Assembly (NCBI GenBank): GCA_028280805.1 | Contig: JANQLB010000106.1 | Coordinates: 1-64,000, forward strand | Origin: Tissierellales bacterium | GTDB lineage: Bacteria > Bacillota > Clostridia > Tissierellales > VENL01 | Length of the DNA stretch: 64,000 nt | Direction: 5' to 3' | Shown: positions 18,145 to 26,083 of the stretch, piece by piece | How positions within the stretch are numbered: the first letter of the stretch is position 1 | How the letters are laid out: each line of letters starts with the position of its first letter | Position numbers and translations under genes: made by a program | Notes under the pieces: model-generated | Told to the model about the DNA's origin: nothing | The model's database searches: none | The model's input: only the letters and a program-made list of their open reading frames with translations

Positions 18145-18933
18145 GTGAGAACGATTAAACAAAGAGAAAGTATAAGACAATTAAGAAGACCTTTAGGTTT
18201 TTTATCGGGATTAAACACTACTCTTTTTCACCTTAGAAACCCTTGGGTTGTTACATGGTGGTCAGCAGCTTTTCCCGGATTTGGTCATATAATGTTAGGA
18301 AATTATCTTAAAGGATTCTTATTAATAGGATGGGAATTCTTTACTAATCATAGATCAAACCTGAATAAATCTATTTTTTATTCTTTTACCGGAGAGTTTG
18401 AAATGGCAAAAAATAGTTTAGATTTAACTTGGGCTACTCTTTATATAATAATATATGTTTTTGCAATATGGGACACCCATAGATCAACAGTTGATTTAAA
18501 TAAATACTTTAGAATATCATATAATGAAAACTCATTAATTTCTCCTGTTAAAATTACATCCTTAGAACTTAACTTTCTAGACAAAAGAAGCCCTTGGCTA
18601 GCACTTGCATGGTCTTTATTAATACCTGGATTAGGTCATTTTTATTGTATGAGGATATTAACAAGTATTTTCTTATCCCTTTGGTGGGTAGTATGTCTTT
18701 TTTACTCTGGTGCTGTTATTGGTATGTTTTTTACTATAATGGGGGATTTTTCACGAGCTATTGATGTAATAAGTATCCAGTGGTTATTATTTATGCCTTC
18801 AATATATGGTTTTGCAGTTTATGATTCATATAATGTTACAGTTGAATATAATAAGCTTTTTGAACGTGAGCAGGCTCTATTTTTAAAAAATAACTATCAA
18901 AACAGTAATTTTAATATATTTAATATAAAGTAA
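18145..18933 (+). CDS. Membrane protein with two tandem copies of a TM2-like module
   Basis: A 262-aa protein read from a GTG start after AAGG. It consists of two related halves (about 30-130 and 145-250), each with PW-x-WS at its start, PG(F/L)GH, a long helical pair, a G(E/D)F motif and an ending (W/Y)D(T/S)-x4-V-x-NK. About six membrane helices are expected. It is divergent from the germination operon, with 180 bp between them. No function is known; the position suggests, but does not prove, a role in spores. Confidence 0.7.
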   Translation: MRTIKQRESIRQLRRPLGFLSGLNTTLFHLRNPWVVTWWSAAFPGFGHIMLGNYLKGFLLIGWEFFTNHRSNLNKSIFYSFTGEFEMAKNSLDLTWATLYIIIYVFAIWDTHRSTVDLNKYFRISYNENSLISPVKITSLELNFLDKRSPWLALAWSLLIPGLGHFYCMRILTSIFLSLWWVVCLFYSGAVIGMFFTIMGDFSRAIDVISIQWLLFMPSIYGFAVYDSYNVTVEYNKLFEREQALFLKNNYQNSNFNIFNIK

Positions 18934-19199
18934 GACTCAATTTGCTGCAATTGCCCAAATTTTTAATTTGGTGTAAGTGTAGTACTAATAAACTTTATGT
19001 TTCTGAGCTTCATTTTAAATAATTTTATCCATCTGAACGCTTCACGTTGTATAAGTGACTAGCACAAAATCATAGATTTTGGCTATCTACTTGACTCGTC
19101 TTATACGAATACTATAGAGTTCTTTACTCCTAACTTTAGAGGCATGAGTATTAAAATTGTAAGCTATCGAACAAAATCTTAAATAGTACGGTGATGTAA

Positions 19200-19661
19200 A
19201 TGTATATAATATCTGCGTTTCAGCATTCACTTTATCTAGAAGTAGCTATTACTAACTTAGAAAAGAAAGGTATACCTAAGGAAAATATCCTTGCTGTACC
19301 TCTTAAAAAAAGACGCGAATTAAAAAAACTTTTTGATACAATTAATCAATCAGATGGTGTAAGTCAATTAGACACTGCTGCTATTTTAGGCACTATTGCT
19401 TCTATTTTTGGAATAATATATGGATACAGCCTAAAGTGGGGTCCGTTATTGTGGGGATTAATAGGATTATTTTCAGGGTTTATATTAGGGTTTATAATTG
19501 ATATAATACCTAAGAGAAAAAAAAGATTACAAAAAGCTTGTCCTAATAGCTCCGACACTGAAGTTGTAGTTATTATACAGTGTGAATCAGAACAAGCTCA
19601 GTTTATAGAGAAAGTTCTATGGGAAAATTTAGCCTTAGGCGTTGGAAGGTTTGATGGCTAA
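19200..19661 (+). CDS. Hypothetical membrane protein with an N-terminal ACT-like region
   Basis: A 153-aa protein. Residues 1-35 (MYIISAFQHSLYLEVAITNL) look like the start of a small ferredoxin-like fold often seen in proteins of this type, followed by two Gly-rich membrane helices (about 62-78 and 80-100), then a basic stretch (PKRKKRLQK) and a soluble tail with VVVIIQCESEQAQFIEKVL. It starts with ATG after GGTGATG. Its end overlaps ispE by 4 nt in convergent orientation. No function is known. Confidence 0.7.
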   Translation: MYIISAFQHSLYLEVAITNLEKKGIPKENILAVPLKKRRELKKLFDTINQSDGVSQLDTAAILGTIASIFGIIYGYSLKWGPLLWGLIGLFSGFILGFIIDIIPKRKKRLQKACPNSSDTEVVVIIQCESEQAQFIEKVLWENLALGVGRFDG

Positions 19662-20509
19662 ATCGTTGTAGTTTCTATAACTATATCTATATGCTTATTT
19701 AATATTTCCTTGCATTTTTTTATTTTTTTATTATCATCAAATATACCAAAAACCGTAGCACCGCTTCCACTCATCATGCTTCCAACAGCTCCATTATCTA
19801 TCATCATATTTTTAATTTCTTCTATTATTGGATATTTAGGTATTGTTACTGTTTCTAGAAGATTTACCATATTAGCGCCTACACAATCAAGCTTATTATC
19901 TCTAATAGCATCTATTAGAATGTTTGTATCCGGTCGTTTAGTAATACTATTTAAATTCAAACTTTTAAATACATGACCAGTAGATACTTCAATTCCCGGA
20001 TTTGCCAAAAGAATAAGTTTATCTGAGAAGTCTGGAAGTCTGGTAAGTTTTTCACCTATCCCCTCTGCTAAGGCAGTACCTCCAATTATGCAATATGGTA
20101 CGTCAGCTCCAATTTCTAAACCTATATCCATTAACTCCTTTTCGCTTAAATCTAAATTCCATAATTTATTTAACCCTTTTAAAACTGCTGCCGCATCTGA
20201 ACTGCCCCCTGCCAAACCAGCCGCAATTGGAATGTTTTTTTCTATGTATATATGAACTCCCTTATCTATTTTAAATCTACTACACATAATCTTCCATGAC
20301 TTATAAACTAAATTGGTAGAATCAGTTGGTACGTTAAGGTTGTTAGATTCTATTTTAATACCTTCGTCAATTTCTCGTATTTCTATAATATCTTTTAAAG
20401 CTATTTGCTGCATAATCATTCTTAATTCATGGTATCCATCCTGCCTCTTGCGTAAAACATCTAATGATAAATTTATTTTTCCATAAGCATTTACAGTTAT
20501 CTCTGACAT
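19658..20509 (-). CDS. ispE: 4-(cytidine 5'-diphospho)-2-C-methyl-D-erythritol kinase
   Basis: GHMP kinase of the non-mevalonate isoprenoid pathway, phosphorylating the 2-hydroxyl of CDP-methylerythritol. The 283-aa product shows the GHMP ATP-binding motif PIAAGLAGGSSDAAA (about 91-105), an N-terminal AYGKINLSLDV and a C-terminal GSMMSGSGATVFGIF. In B. subtilis ispE closes the veg-sspF-ispE cluster; here sipL lies between veg and ispE. No small acid-soluble protein gene is visible. Confidence 0.96.
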   Translation of the reverse strand: MSEITVNAYGKINLSLDVLRKRQDGYHELRMIMQQIALKDIIEIREIDEGIKIESNNLNVPTDSTNLVYKSWKIMCSRFKIDKGVHIYIEKNIPIAAGLAGGSSDAAAVLKGLNKLWNLDLSEKELMDIGLEIGADVPYCIIGGTALAEGIGEKLTRLPDFSDKLILLANPGIEVSTGHVFKSLNLNSITKRPDTNILIDAIRDNKLDCVGANMVNLLETVTIPKYPIIEEIKNMMIDNGAVGSMMSGSGATVFGIFDDNKKIKKCKEILNKHIDIVIETTTI

Positions 20510-20599
20510 TTATTCATCTCCCGTTTATTTTATTATTCTTAATGATATTATAATATATCTTTGTAAAAAATTCAGTAACACATAAAATGATAGTGAGTT

Positions 20600-20642
20600 G
20601 TGACATTTCGTTTTAAAAAGTGTCGCCAGAACCGTCCCCTTT
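20600..20642. repeat. REP-like remnant with AGAACCGTCCCC
   Basis: A short block contains TGACA...TGTC followed by CGCCAGAACCGTCCCCTTTT. The AGAACCGTCCCC core resembles palindromic repeats that flank REP-associated tyrosine transposases (RAYT/IS200-like) in clostridia. Only one copy and no transposase are seen here. This recognition is from memory and should be checked. Confidence 0.4.
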
Positions 20643-20660
20643 TGATATAAACTTTTGCTA

Positions 20661-20700
20661 AAAAAAATAAAAAAGCATCTTGCTAAAACTAGCAAAATGC
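20661..20700 (-). terminator. Terminator of sipL
   Basis: An 11-bp stem (GCATCTTGCTA/TAGCAAAATGC) followed on the minus strand by a long T-rich tract, just past the sipL stop. Confidence 0.88.
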
Positions 20701-20709
20701 CTTACTTAA

Positions 20710-22278
20710 TTATAATTTAAATTCTATGTTTTTTTCAATTATTATCTTTTCACCGGGCATGACATTTTCTGGAGATATTATATCGTTAGCTTCAATTATT
20801 TCTTCTACAGTAGAGTTATATTTTTTAGCAATATCCCAAAGAGTATCCCCTTTCTGCACCACATAAACGGTTATGCTGGGTCTGGATTTTTGATCTAGTA
20901 TTTCATCCAGTTCCTCAGCTTCGGTTACAAGACTAAACTTCTTAATTCTATTTACTGATACAAAACTTTTAACAACCGAATCTATCTCAATTTTATTGCT
21001 ACTTGTCTTTTTATAGTTTATACTTTCTAGGACATTTGATATTTCTAATACTATATTCTCATTTATTTCATCAATATCAACATACGAGTTAAACGGTATT
21101 TGCTGATTGGAATTTAAAATTTCTTTAGCATTATCAGATTGATATAATACATCGACATTTAGTAGTCCCTCTATAATTATTTTTCCCTCAACTGTTCTAT
21201 AATCAGTTACTATAGGTTTAGCATTTAGATTAAAGATATTTTTTATTGACTCTTGCTGCTCTAATTCAATAGTATGATTTATGGATTCTTTAACCTCTTT
21301 ACTATCAATATTCTCTGTTATATCTACATCTTGTTTTTTAACATCAAATTTCTTGTTTGTGGAATATGTATCAACAGTTACTTCACTTTCCAACTGCTCA
21401 TATACCTTTGCATTTATTTTTATCATTGACTCTATATCAATAATCCTAATATCTCCATTAATATCTTCCTTTGTATCATAATACACATCATTAGAATTAA
21501 TTCTTATATTGCACTTCATATCTTTAAAAGCACCAGAAACTTCAACAAAGTGAGTAAATGGAATCTCATAAGATAAATACTTTATTTGATCATCTTCATC
21601 GTCTCCAAAATACATTATTGATGCTTCAACTATCCCTGAGACAATAACCTTATCATCAACTACCTTAGTTTCTCTCTCATAAGCTTTTGTATCTACTCTT
21701 AATATATCTAGAATATCAGGCATATCTTCATCCAGCTCAAAAGCTTCTTTTATAATTGTAGATGATTTATTTGTTCCAATAATATCATTATATATTATCT
21801 TTTCTTTAAGCACTTGAAGTCCTTCTGTTCCTGTCACCTCTTTTACTATGTCTATACTATTATTTGATTGAACCTTACCTTCTATCTCAAGCACTGTCTT
21901 TACAGATATACTTGAATCATTTATTAAACTATAATCTATATGTTCAATGCTTGATATAACCTCACCTGTCATCTCTTCAGTAATTCCTTCAATCATTATT
22001 TCTTCTTTAAAATCAGTACTTGCTTCGAGACTATGAATTGGTTGTTTTTCATCGCTGCCGTTATATAATACTTTAAATTTAACCAATCCGTCTACTAAAA
22101 TTTTATCTTTAACCACTTTAATTTCATTAACTTCTACATCACCATCTATGGTAAGTATTTTATTAATACTAGGTTTGTTTTGCGGTAAACGTATTTCTCC
22201 TTCCACTAATGCTTCTTTTTGATCCTTGCCAACTGTTTGATCTAACTTTAGTAAATCTCTGATAAGTTGAACTGCCAT
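20710..22278 (-). CDS. sipL: SipL-like spore coat morphogenetic protein (SPOCS/DUF3794 repeats plus LysM)
   Basis: A 522-aa protein with three SPOCS (DUF3794) domains (about 35-150, 180-310, 340-450) and one C-terminal LysM domain (about 470-515, VYVVQKGDTLWDIAKKYNS). This is the architecture of clostridial SipL, which binds SpoIVA and tethers the coat to the forespore membrane (established for C. difficile). The gene is monocistronic with its own terminator. It occupies the place between veg and ispE where B. subtilis has sspF. Confidence 0.9.
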   Translation of the reverse strand: MAVQLIRDLLKLDQTVGKDQKEALVEGEIRLPQNKPSINKILTIDGDVEVNEIKVVKDKILVDGLVKFKVLYNGSDEKQPIHSLEASTDFKEEIMIEGITEEMTGEVISSIEHIDYSLINDSSISVKTVLEIEGKVQSNNSIDIVKEVTGTEGLQVLKEKIIYNDIIGTNKSSTIIKEAFELDEDMPDILDILRVDTKAYERETKVVDDKVIVSGIVEASIMYFGDDEDDQIKYLSYEIPFTHFVEVSGAFKDMKCNIRINSNDVYYDTKEDINGDIRIIDIESMIKINAKVYEQLESEVTVDTYSTNKKFDVKKQDVDITENIDSKEVKESINHTIELEQQESIKNIFNLNAKPIVTDYRTVEGKIIIEGLLNVDVLYQSDNAKEILNSNQQIPFNSYVDIDEINENIVLEISNVLESINYKKTSSNKIEIDSVVKSFVSVNRIKKFSLVTEAEELDEILDQKSRPSITVYVVQKGDTLWDIAKKYNSTVEEIIEANDIISPENVMPGEKIIIEKNIEFKL

Positions 22279-22392
22279 TATTTTTCCTCCTCCCTTTTAT
22301 CTAATCTTGCCATATTAAGAACATCTATTATATTAATATATACATATGCAATAAATTATGAATAAATGTCCTAAAAAATTACTTTTTGAGAG

Positions 22393-22420
22393 CAAAATAA
22401 AACCACCCTTTAAAGGTGGC
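22393..22420 (-). terminator. Terminator of veg
   Basis: Stem CCACC/GGTGG followed by TTTTATTTTG on the minus strand, just past the veg stop. Confidence 0.8.
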
Positions 22421-22430
22421 TATTACTTTA

Positions 22431-22697
22431 CTAGCTTATTTGAATTTTTCTATCTTCACTACAAACAGTAACTTCTACAGTTTCAGTTAATATATCTGAA
22501 TAGCTATATGATACTCTTCTTACCGAATTGTATCCTCCATCAATCTTAACTACAAAAATACTAGGATAAGCGTCCTCTAAAATGCCTTCTCTGATTGTTG
22601 TTTTCTTCCTGCCCTTGTTTGCTTTTAGTCTAACTTTTTTTCCTATGCAACTTTCAACATTTTCTTTTATCTTATCCAAAGAGTTTCTTTGTAACAA
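22431..22697 (-). CDS. veg: Veg protein
   Basis: Small conserved Firmicute protein involved in biofilm gene control in B. subtilis. The core KKVRLKANKGRKKT and RVSYSYSDILTETVEV is diagnostic. I place the start at TTG 22697 (88 aa), after GAAGGTGAT at proper spacing; this gives the usual length (about 85-90). An ATG at 22742 would begin inside the promoter. The start codon TTG and a strong promoter at 22733-22761 imply a leader of about 30 nt. Confidence 0.93.
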   Translation of the reverse strand: MLQRNSLDKIKENVESCIGKKVRLKANKGRKKTTIREGILEDAYPSIFVVKIDGGYNSVRRVSYSYSDILTETVEVTVCSEDRKIQIS

Positions 22698-22732
22698 ACA
22701 ATCACCTTCTTTCAAAAATGTATTGCAATTAA

Positions 22733-22761
22733 AGTATACCACGAAGTGGTACTTGTGTCAA
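22733..22761 (-). promoter_or_regulatory. Sigma-A promoter of veg with an internal palindrome
   Basis: On the minus strand TTGACA and TATACT are separated by exactly 17 bp. The palindrome ACCAC-N3-GTGGT (22738-22750) lies in the spacer next to the -10 box, where a repressor could bind. Confidence 0.85.
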
Positions 22762-22847
22762 GTCTTAAATGTATATTATACTACTTTAGTGTTTGCCTTG
22801 TCAATAAATAAATTAAAACAAAATAATCTAATTTTTTATATTGTTCT

Positions 22848-24275
22848 TTAATATCTATAATAATATACAATACCTTTAACTAAAAAATGTGACATTTTGT
22901 CTATATAGTTAACGTTACTTAATTTTTTCTCCTGTTCAGGGTTCGTTATATAATCTAAAAAAATCTGTAATGAACTATTTTTTATTTCTTTTAAAAGAAA
23001 AAAATCAGCATTTTTTACTCCTCTATTAACAACATTTACCCCGCTAACTAAACTATCCATTATTGAATTTCCTAACCCTTCGCTATCTTTATCTCGTTTA
23101 TAATAATATATTTCACATCCATGTATTGATGGATTTGGAAATGAATTTAAACTTAAGGAAATAAAGAAATCAGGTCTTTTATCATTTCCAAATTTAGCTC
23201 TTTTACCTAAAGATACATATTCATCTTTCGATCTAGTAAGAAAAACATCAGCTCCACACTCTTTAAGCTCTTTATACATTTTTTTTGCTATTTCTAAAAC
23301 TACTTCTTTTTCTCTTAATCCGTTAATCCCTACAGCATCATTACAGCTTTCTCCTCCTTGAGCAGGATCTAATACTATTATTTTTCCACTTAAAGGTTTT
23401 TTTATACTAGGTTTATTGCATTTCTTAATTTCTACTCCGGTATAATAATAATTAATTATGTCCTCATATAAACAACCTGTATTTGCCATTTTATTTGCTC
23501 CATACTGACATATTCCTAAACCATGTCCTTTACCTCCAGTATTAAAGGATATAACTTCAGGAGATATACTAAATCTTGTTGAGTTTAATTGTAAAAGCTT
23601 CATTACGTCTTGTCCCTTAAAAGTTTTACCAGCTATTTTTAAAGCTGTTACTCTACCATTTTCATCTCTTTCAATATCTTCTATAAACTTTTTGATTTCA
23701 GTATCAAGTCCATAATAAGCAGTTGGAAACTTAACATTTAATTTTTCTTCTATATCTTTTAATAAAAATTTCTTTTTATTATTCCAATAAGGAGAATCTT
23801 CGCAATATTCACATAGCACTCTTCTAAGATATACTATCTCATTTCCAATTACATTTTCTGAGTTTTCAGTAGATCCTCCACAAGTATTATGATAATGAGC
23901 ATCTATAGGCTTATTATTTATTGTTATTATAAGTCCTTCTGTTTCTTTCATCGCTCTATTTAGTTTATCCTTATATTCTTCAAAATTTTCTTTCCAAAGC
24001 TTCTTTAGATATTCTTCATCTACTATATGGATATTATTATCTATATCACAAAGATCACATTCATTACAGCTTTCATATCCTACCCCGCCAAAACATCTGG
24101 CATTTCTTACCACCTGTGTACGTGCAACTATTGCTTGAACTTTTAACAATTCTATATGAAAACTAATATCTATATTAGAAATAACCTTCATTTTAACAAT
24201 TTCTTCAATTGGAATAGATTCTATTTTGTCAAATTCAGATCTATAAACTTTTATATATATATTATTCCCTGACAT
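22848..24275 (-). CDS. SpoIID domain fused to a degenerate amidase_3 domain
   Basis: A 475-aa fusion: SpoIID/LytB domain (about 1-300) and N-acetylmuramoyl-L-alanine amidase (amidase_3) domain (about 305-475). No signal peptide is visible. The SpoIID fold motifs LKVQAIVART, YHNTCGGSTENSENV and GHGLGICQYGANKMA are present, but the catalytic GEMP segment reads SNID. In the amidase domain the first zinc histidine (DPGHGG) is Q in DPAQGG, the second (SIHAN) is S in SLSLNS, and the C-terminal catalytic Glu region reads FLDYITNPEQE. Both halves therefore look inactive, which suggests a binding or scaffold role in sporulation wall remodelling (inference). It is alone between corA and veg. Confidence 0.82.
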   Translation of the reverse strand: MSGNNIYIKVYRSEFDKIESIPIEEIVKMKVISNIDISFHIELLKVQAIVARTQVVRNARCFGGVGYESCNECDLCDIDNNIHIVDEEYLKKLWKENFEEYKDKLNRAMKETEGLIITINNKPIDAHYHNTCGGSTENSENVIGNEIVYLRRVLCEYCEDSPYWNNKKKFLLKDIEEKLNVKFPTAYYGLDTEIKKFIEDIERDENGRVTALKIAGKTFKGQDVMKLLQLNSTRFSISPEVISFNTGGKGHGLGICQYGANKMANTGCLYEDIINYYYTGVEIKKCNKPSIKKPLSGKIIVLDPAQGGESCNDAVGINGLREKEVVLEIAKKMYKELKECGADVFLTRSKDEYVSLGKRAKFGNDKRPDFFISLSLNSFPNPSIHGCEIYYYKRDKDSEGLGNSIMDSLVSGVNVVNRGVKNADFFLLKEIKNSSLQIFLDYITNPEQEKKLSNVNYIDKMSHFLVKGIVYYYRY

Positions 24276-24424
24276 GGAATTTTGCCTCCTTTAAAAGTAG
24301 TAAAGTCTATAATTAATTATTATAATTTCAAATAAATTTTTAATATAATTTGATATAATATATTGTATGATTTCTAATGGTGTTGTGTGAGCATTAGAAA
24401 TTAAGAAGGCATTATATAAAGCTT

Positions 24425-24466
24425 AAAATAAAAGCAGAAGGAATAAATACACTCCTCCTGCTTTTT
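24425..24466 (-). terminator. Terminator of corA
   Basis: Stem AGCAG-x-AGG paired with CCT-x-CTGCT and a TTTTATTTT tract on the minus strand, directly after the corA stop. Confidence 0.85.
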
Positions 24467-24468
24467 GA

Positions 24469-25410
24469 TTAAAACATTTTCTTTTTTGCTAATACAATAA
24501 TAGCTATTGTAGCAAGAATTACAGATGTTCCCAAGACCACGAAAAACGCATAGGGAGAATCTTGAAAAGGTAATCCTACATTCATGCCGTAAAAACTAGC
24601 TAACATTGTTGGAATTGCCATTACTATTGTTATAGAGGTAAGTATTTTCATTACGATATTAAGGTTGTTAGAAATAACAGATGCAAAGGCATCCATCATT
24701 CCGCTTAATATATTACTGTATATACTCGCCATCTCTATTGCCTGTTTGTTCTCTATAAGTACATCTTCTAAAAGCTCCTCATCATCCGGATAAAGCTTTA
24801 ATGTATCTGTTTTTAAAAGTTTTTCCATTACTATCTTGTTTGCTTTTAAGGATGTTGAGAAATAAACTAAACTTTTTTCTAAGTCTAATAACTGAATAAG
24901 TTCTTTATTTTTGGTAGATTGATGTAATCTTCTCTCAATCTCATTACTCATCTTATCTATCTGCTTAAGATATAATAAATATCTAGTGGCAATCCTATAT
25001 AATAGCTGTAAAACAAATCTATTTCTCTTGAACGTATAAAAAGTTTTTACTTTGTTATTTTGAAATTGTTCAATTATAGCATTTTCCTTTAAACAAATAG
25101 TTATGAGCTTTGCATCTACTAAAATAATTCCCAGAGGTAATGTATAGTAAACATAAGAACCATCTTGCTCTTCTACCATAGGAATATCAACTAATACAAA
25201 TACCTGATTGTTTTCCCTTTCAATCCTTGAACTTTCTTCATCATCCAATGGAGCTAATAAGAAATCCATATCAACTCCTACTTCATTATGCACCTTCTCT
25301 AATTCTTCTTTTGTAGGGTTAACAAGGTTTATCCAAGTCCCTTCCTCAAAATCTGTTAATTCTAATAAAGAATCTTCCACTGATTTGTAGATATTAAACA
25401 TATTATACAC
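24469..25410 (-). CDS. corA: CorA family magnesium/cobalt transporter
   Basis: Pentameric divalent-cation channel of the inner membrane. The 313-aa product has a soluble funnel domain (about 1-240), a long helix, and two C-terminal membrane helices (about 253-273, 285-308) joined by the YGMNVG signature. The C terminus is basic (KKKMF), as in other CorA proteins. The gene is monocistronic with a leader of about 190 nt. Which metal it carries cannot be read from sequence. Confidence 0.93.
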   Translation of the reverse strand: MYNMFNIYKSVEDSLLELTDFEEGTWINLVNPTKEELEKVHNEVGVDMDFLLAPLDDEESSRIERENNQVFVLVDIPMVEEQDGSYVYYTLPLGIILVDAKLITICLKENAIIEQFQNNKVKTFYTFKRNRFVLQLLYRIATRYLLYLKQIDKMSNEIERRLHQSTKNKELIQLLDLEKSLVYFSTSLKANKIVMEKLLKTDTLKLYPDDEELLEDVLIENKQAIEMASIYSNILSGMMDAFASVISNNLNIVMKILTSITIVMAIPTMLASFYGMNVGLPFQDSPYAFFVVLGTSVILATIAIIVLAKKKMF

Positions 25411-25603
25411 CTCACTATCCTATACTTACTCAGTGAAGTCTTCCATCATAGATGAAAAAAATGGACTTAGACTCCAAGAGCAGCTTTTAATTATACTACT
25501 ATGACTAAATAACCCAGGACCTTCGTCCACTTTTAATCACCCCTTAAAATTTATTTTTAATCAAAAAATATAGGATACCTTTAAACAACCAAGTTATCCT
25601 TAT
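25411..25603 (-). promoter_or_regulatory. Long structured leader of corA
   Basis: The untranslated leader contains a terminator-like hairpin near its 5' end (AGGATA/TATCCT followed by T-rich sequence), a GGAC/GTCC hairpin, and an AAGTC/GACTT stem near 25438-25476. A short open frame (GTG start after AAGGGGTGATT, MIKSGRRSWVI then stop) overlaps the GGAC hairpin. It does not match the M-box consensus I know. Control by metal or by leader-peptide translation is a possibility only. Confidence 0.4.
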
Positions 25604-25609
25604 AAAAAA

Positions 25610-25639
25610 ATTATATCATTTCATACATTCAATAAACAA
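25610..25639 (-). promoter_or_regulatory. Sigma-A promoter of corA
   Basis: Minus strand: TTGTTT, an 18-bp spacer, then TATAAT. Transcription would begin near 25603. Confidence 0.65.
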
Positions 25640-25744
25640 ATTATTTATATATATATTCATTTTTTTTTATTTTTTGAACGATAAATTTTATAAAAAACTT
25701 ATTTGAAGTATTGTGTAAGACTCAGCTTCGTTGTTATTATATCT

Positions 25745-26008
25745 TTATTTTACATATTTATCTAAAATATTTATTATCTCGTCTATTTTTTCATCTCCCT
25801 TGCCCCCTAAAATAGCATCTTTTACACAATTTTTTATATGTTGATCAAGTATATTGAGATTAGCTTTTTTCAGTAAAGCTAATATTGATAAAATTTGTTT
25901 AGATATATCCACACAATACCTATCTTCTTCTAGCATTTTTATTATTCCATCTATCTGCCCCTTAGATGTTTTTAGTAAATTTAATGCTTTTTGTCTTGAT
26001 TCATTCAT
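25745..26008 (-). CDS. csoR: CsoR-family copper-sensing repressor
   Basis: An 87-aa all-helical DNA-binding repressor of the CsoR/RcnR (DUF156) family. The Cu(I) fingerprint is complete: Y31-C32, H57 and C61 (RYC, QHIKNC). This separates it from CstR (two Cys) and FrmR. The ATG at 26008 follows GGGTGAT; an ATG at 26020 is also in frame. The gene lies 75 bp downstream of copA on the same strand and probably controls it. Sites with the G/C-tract palindrome typical of CsoR-family operators precede copA and three redox transcription units nearby. Confidence 0.92.
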   Translation of the reverse strand: MNESRQKALNLLKTSKGQIDGIIKMLEEDRYCVDISKQILSILALLKKANLNILDQHIKNCVKDAILGGKGDEKIDEIINILDKYVK

Positions 26009-26030
26009 AATATCACCCATTTAAAAATTT

Positions 26031-26049
26031 ATAACACTTATAGTGTTAT
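26031..26049. promoter_or_regulatory. Perfect inverted repeat before csoR
   Basis: ATAACACT-TAT-AGTGTTAT: 8-bp perfect arms, 3-bp spacer, 22 bp before the csoR start. It differs from the G/C-tract sites, so it may serve another regulator. Confidence 0.5.
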
Positions 26050-26083
26050 TGTATTGATTAAACTATAAATGCTCTTCTATATT

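Noticed and set aside
25411-25560. M-box magnesium riboswitch before corA
   Set aside because: Conserved M-box segments are not present, so only an unassigned leader is reported.
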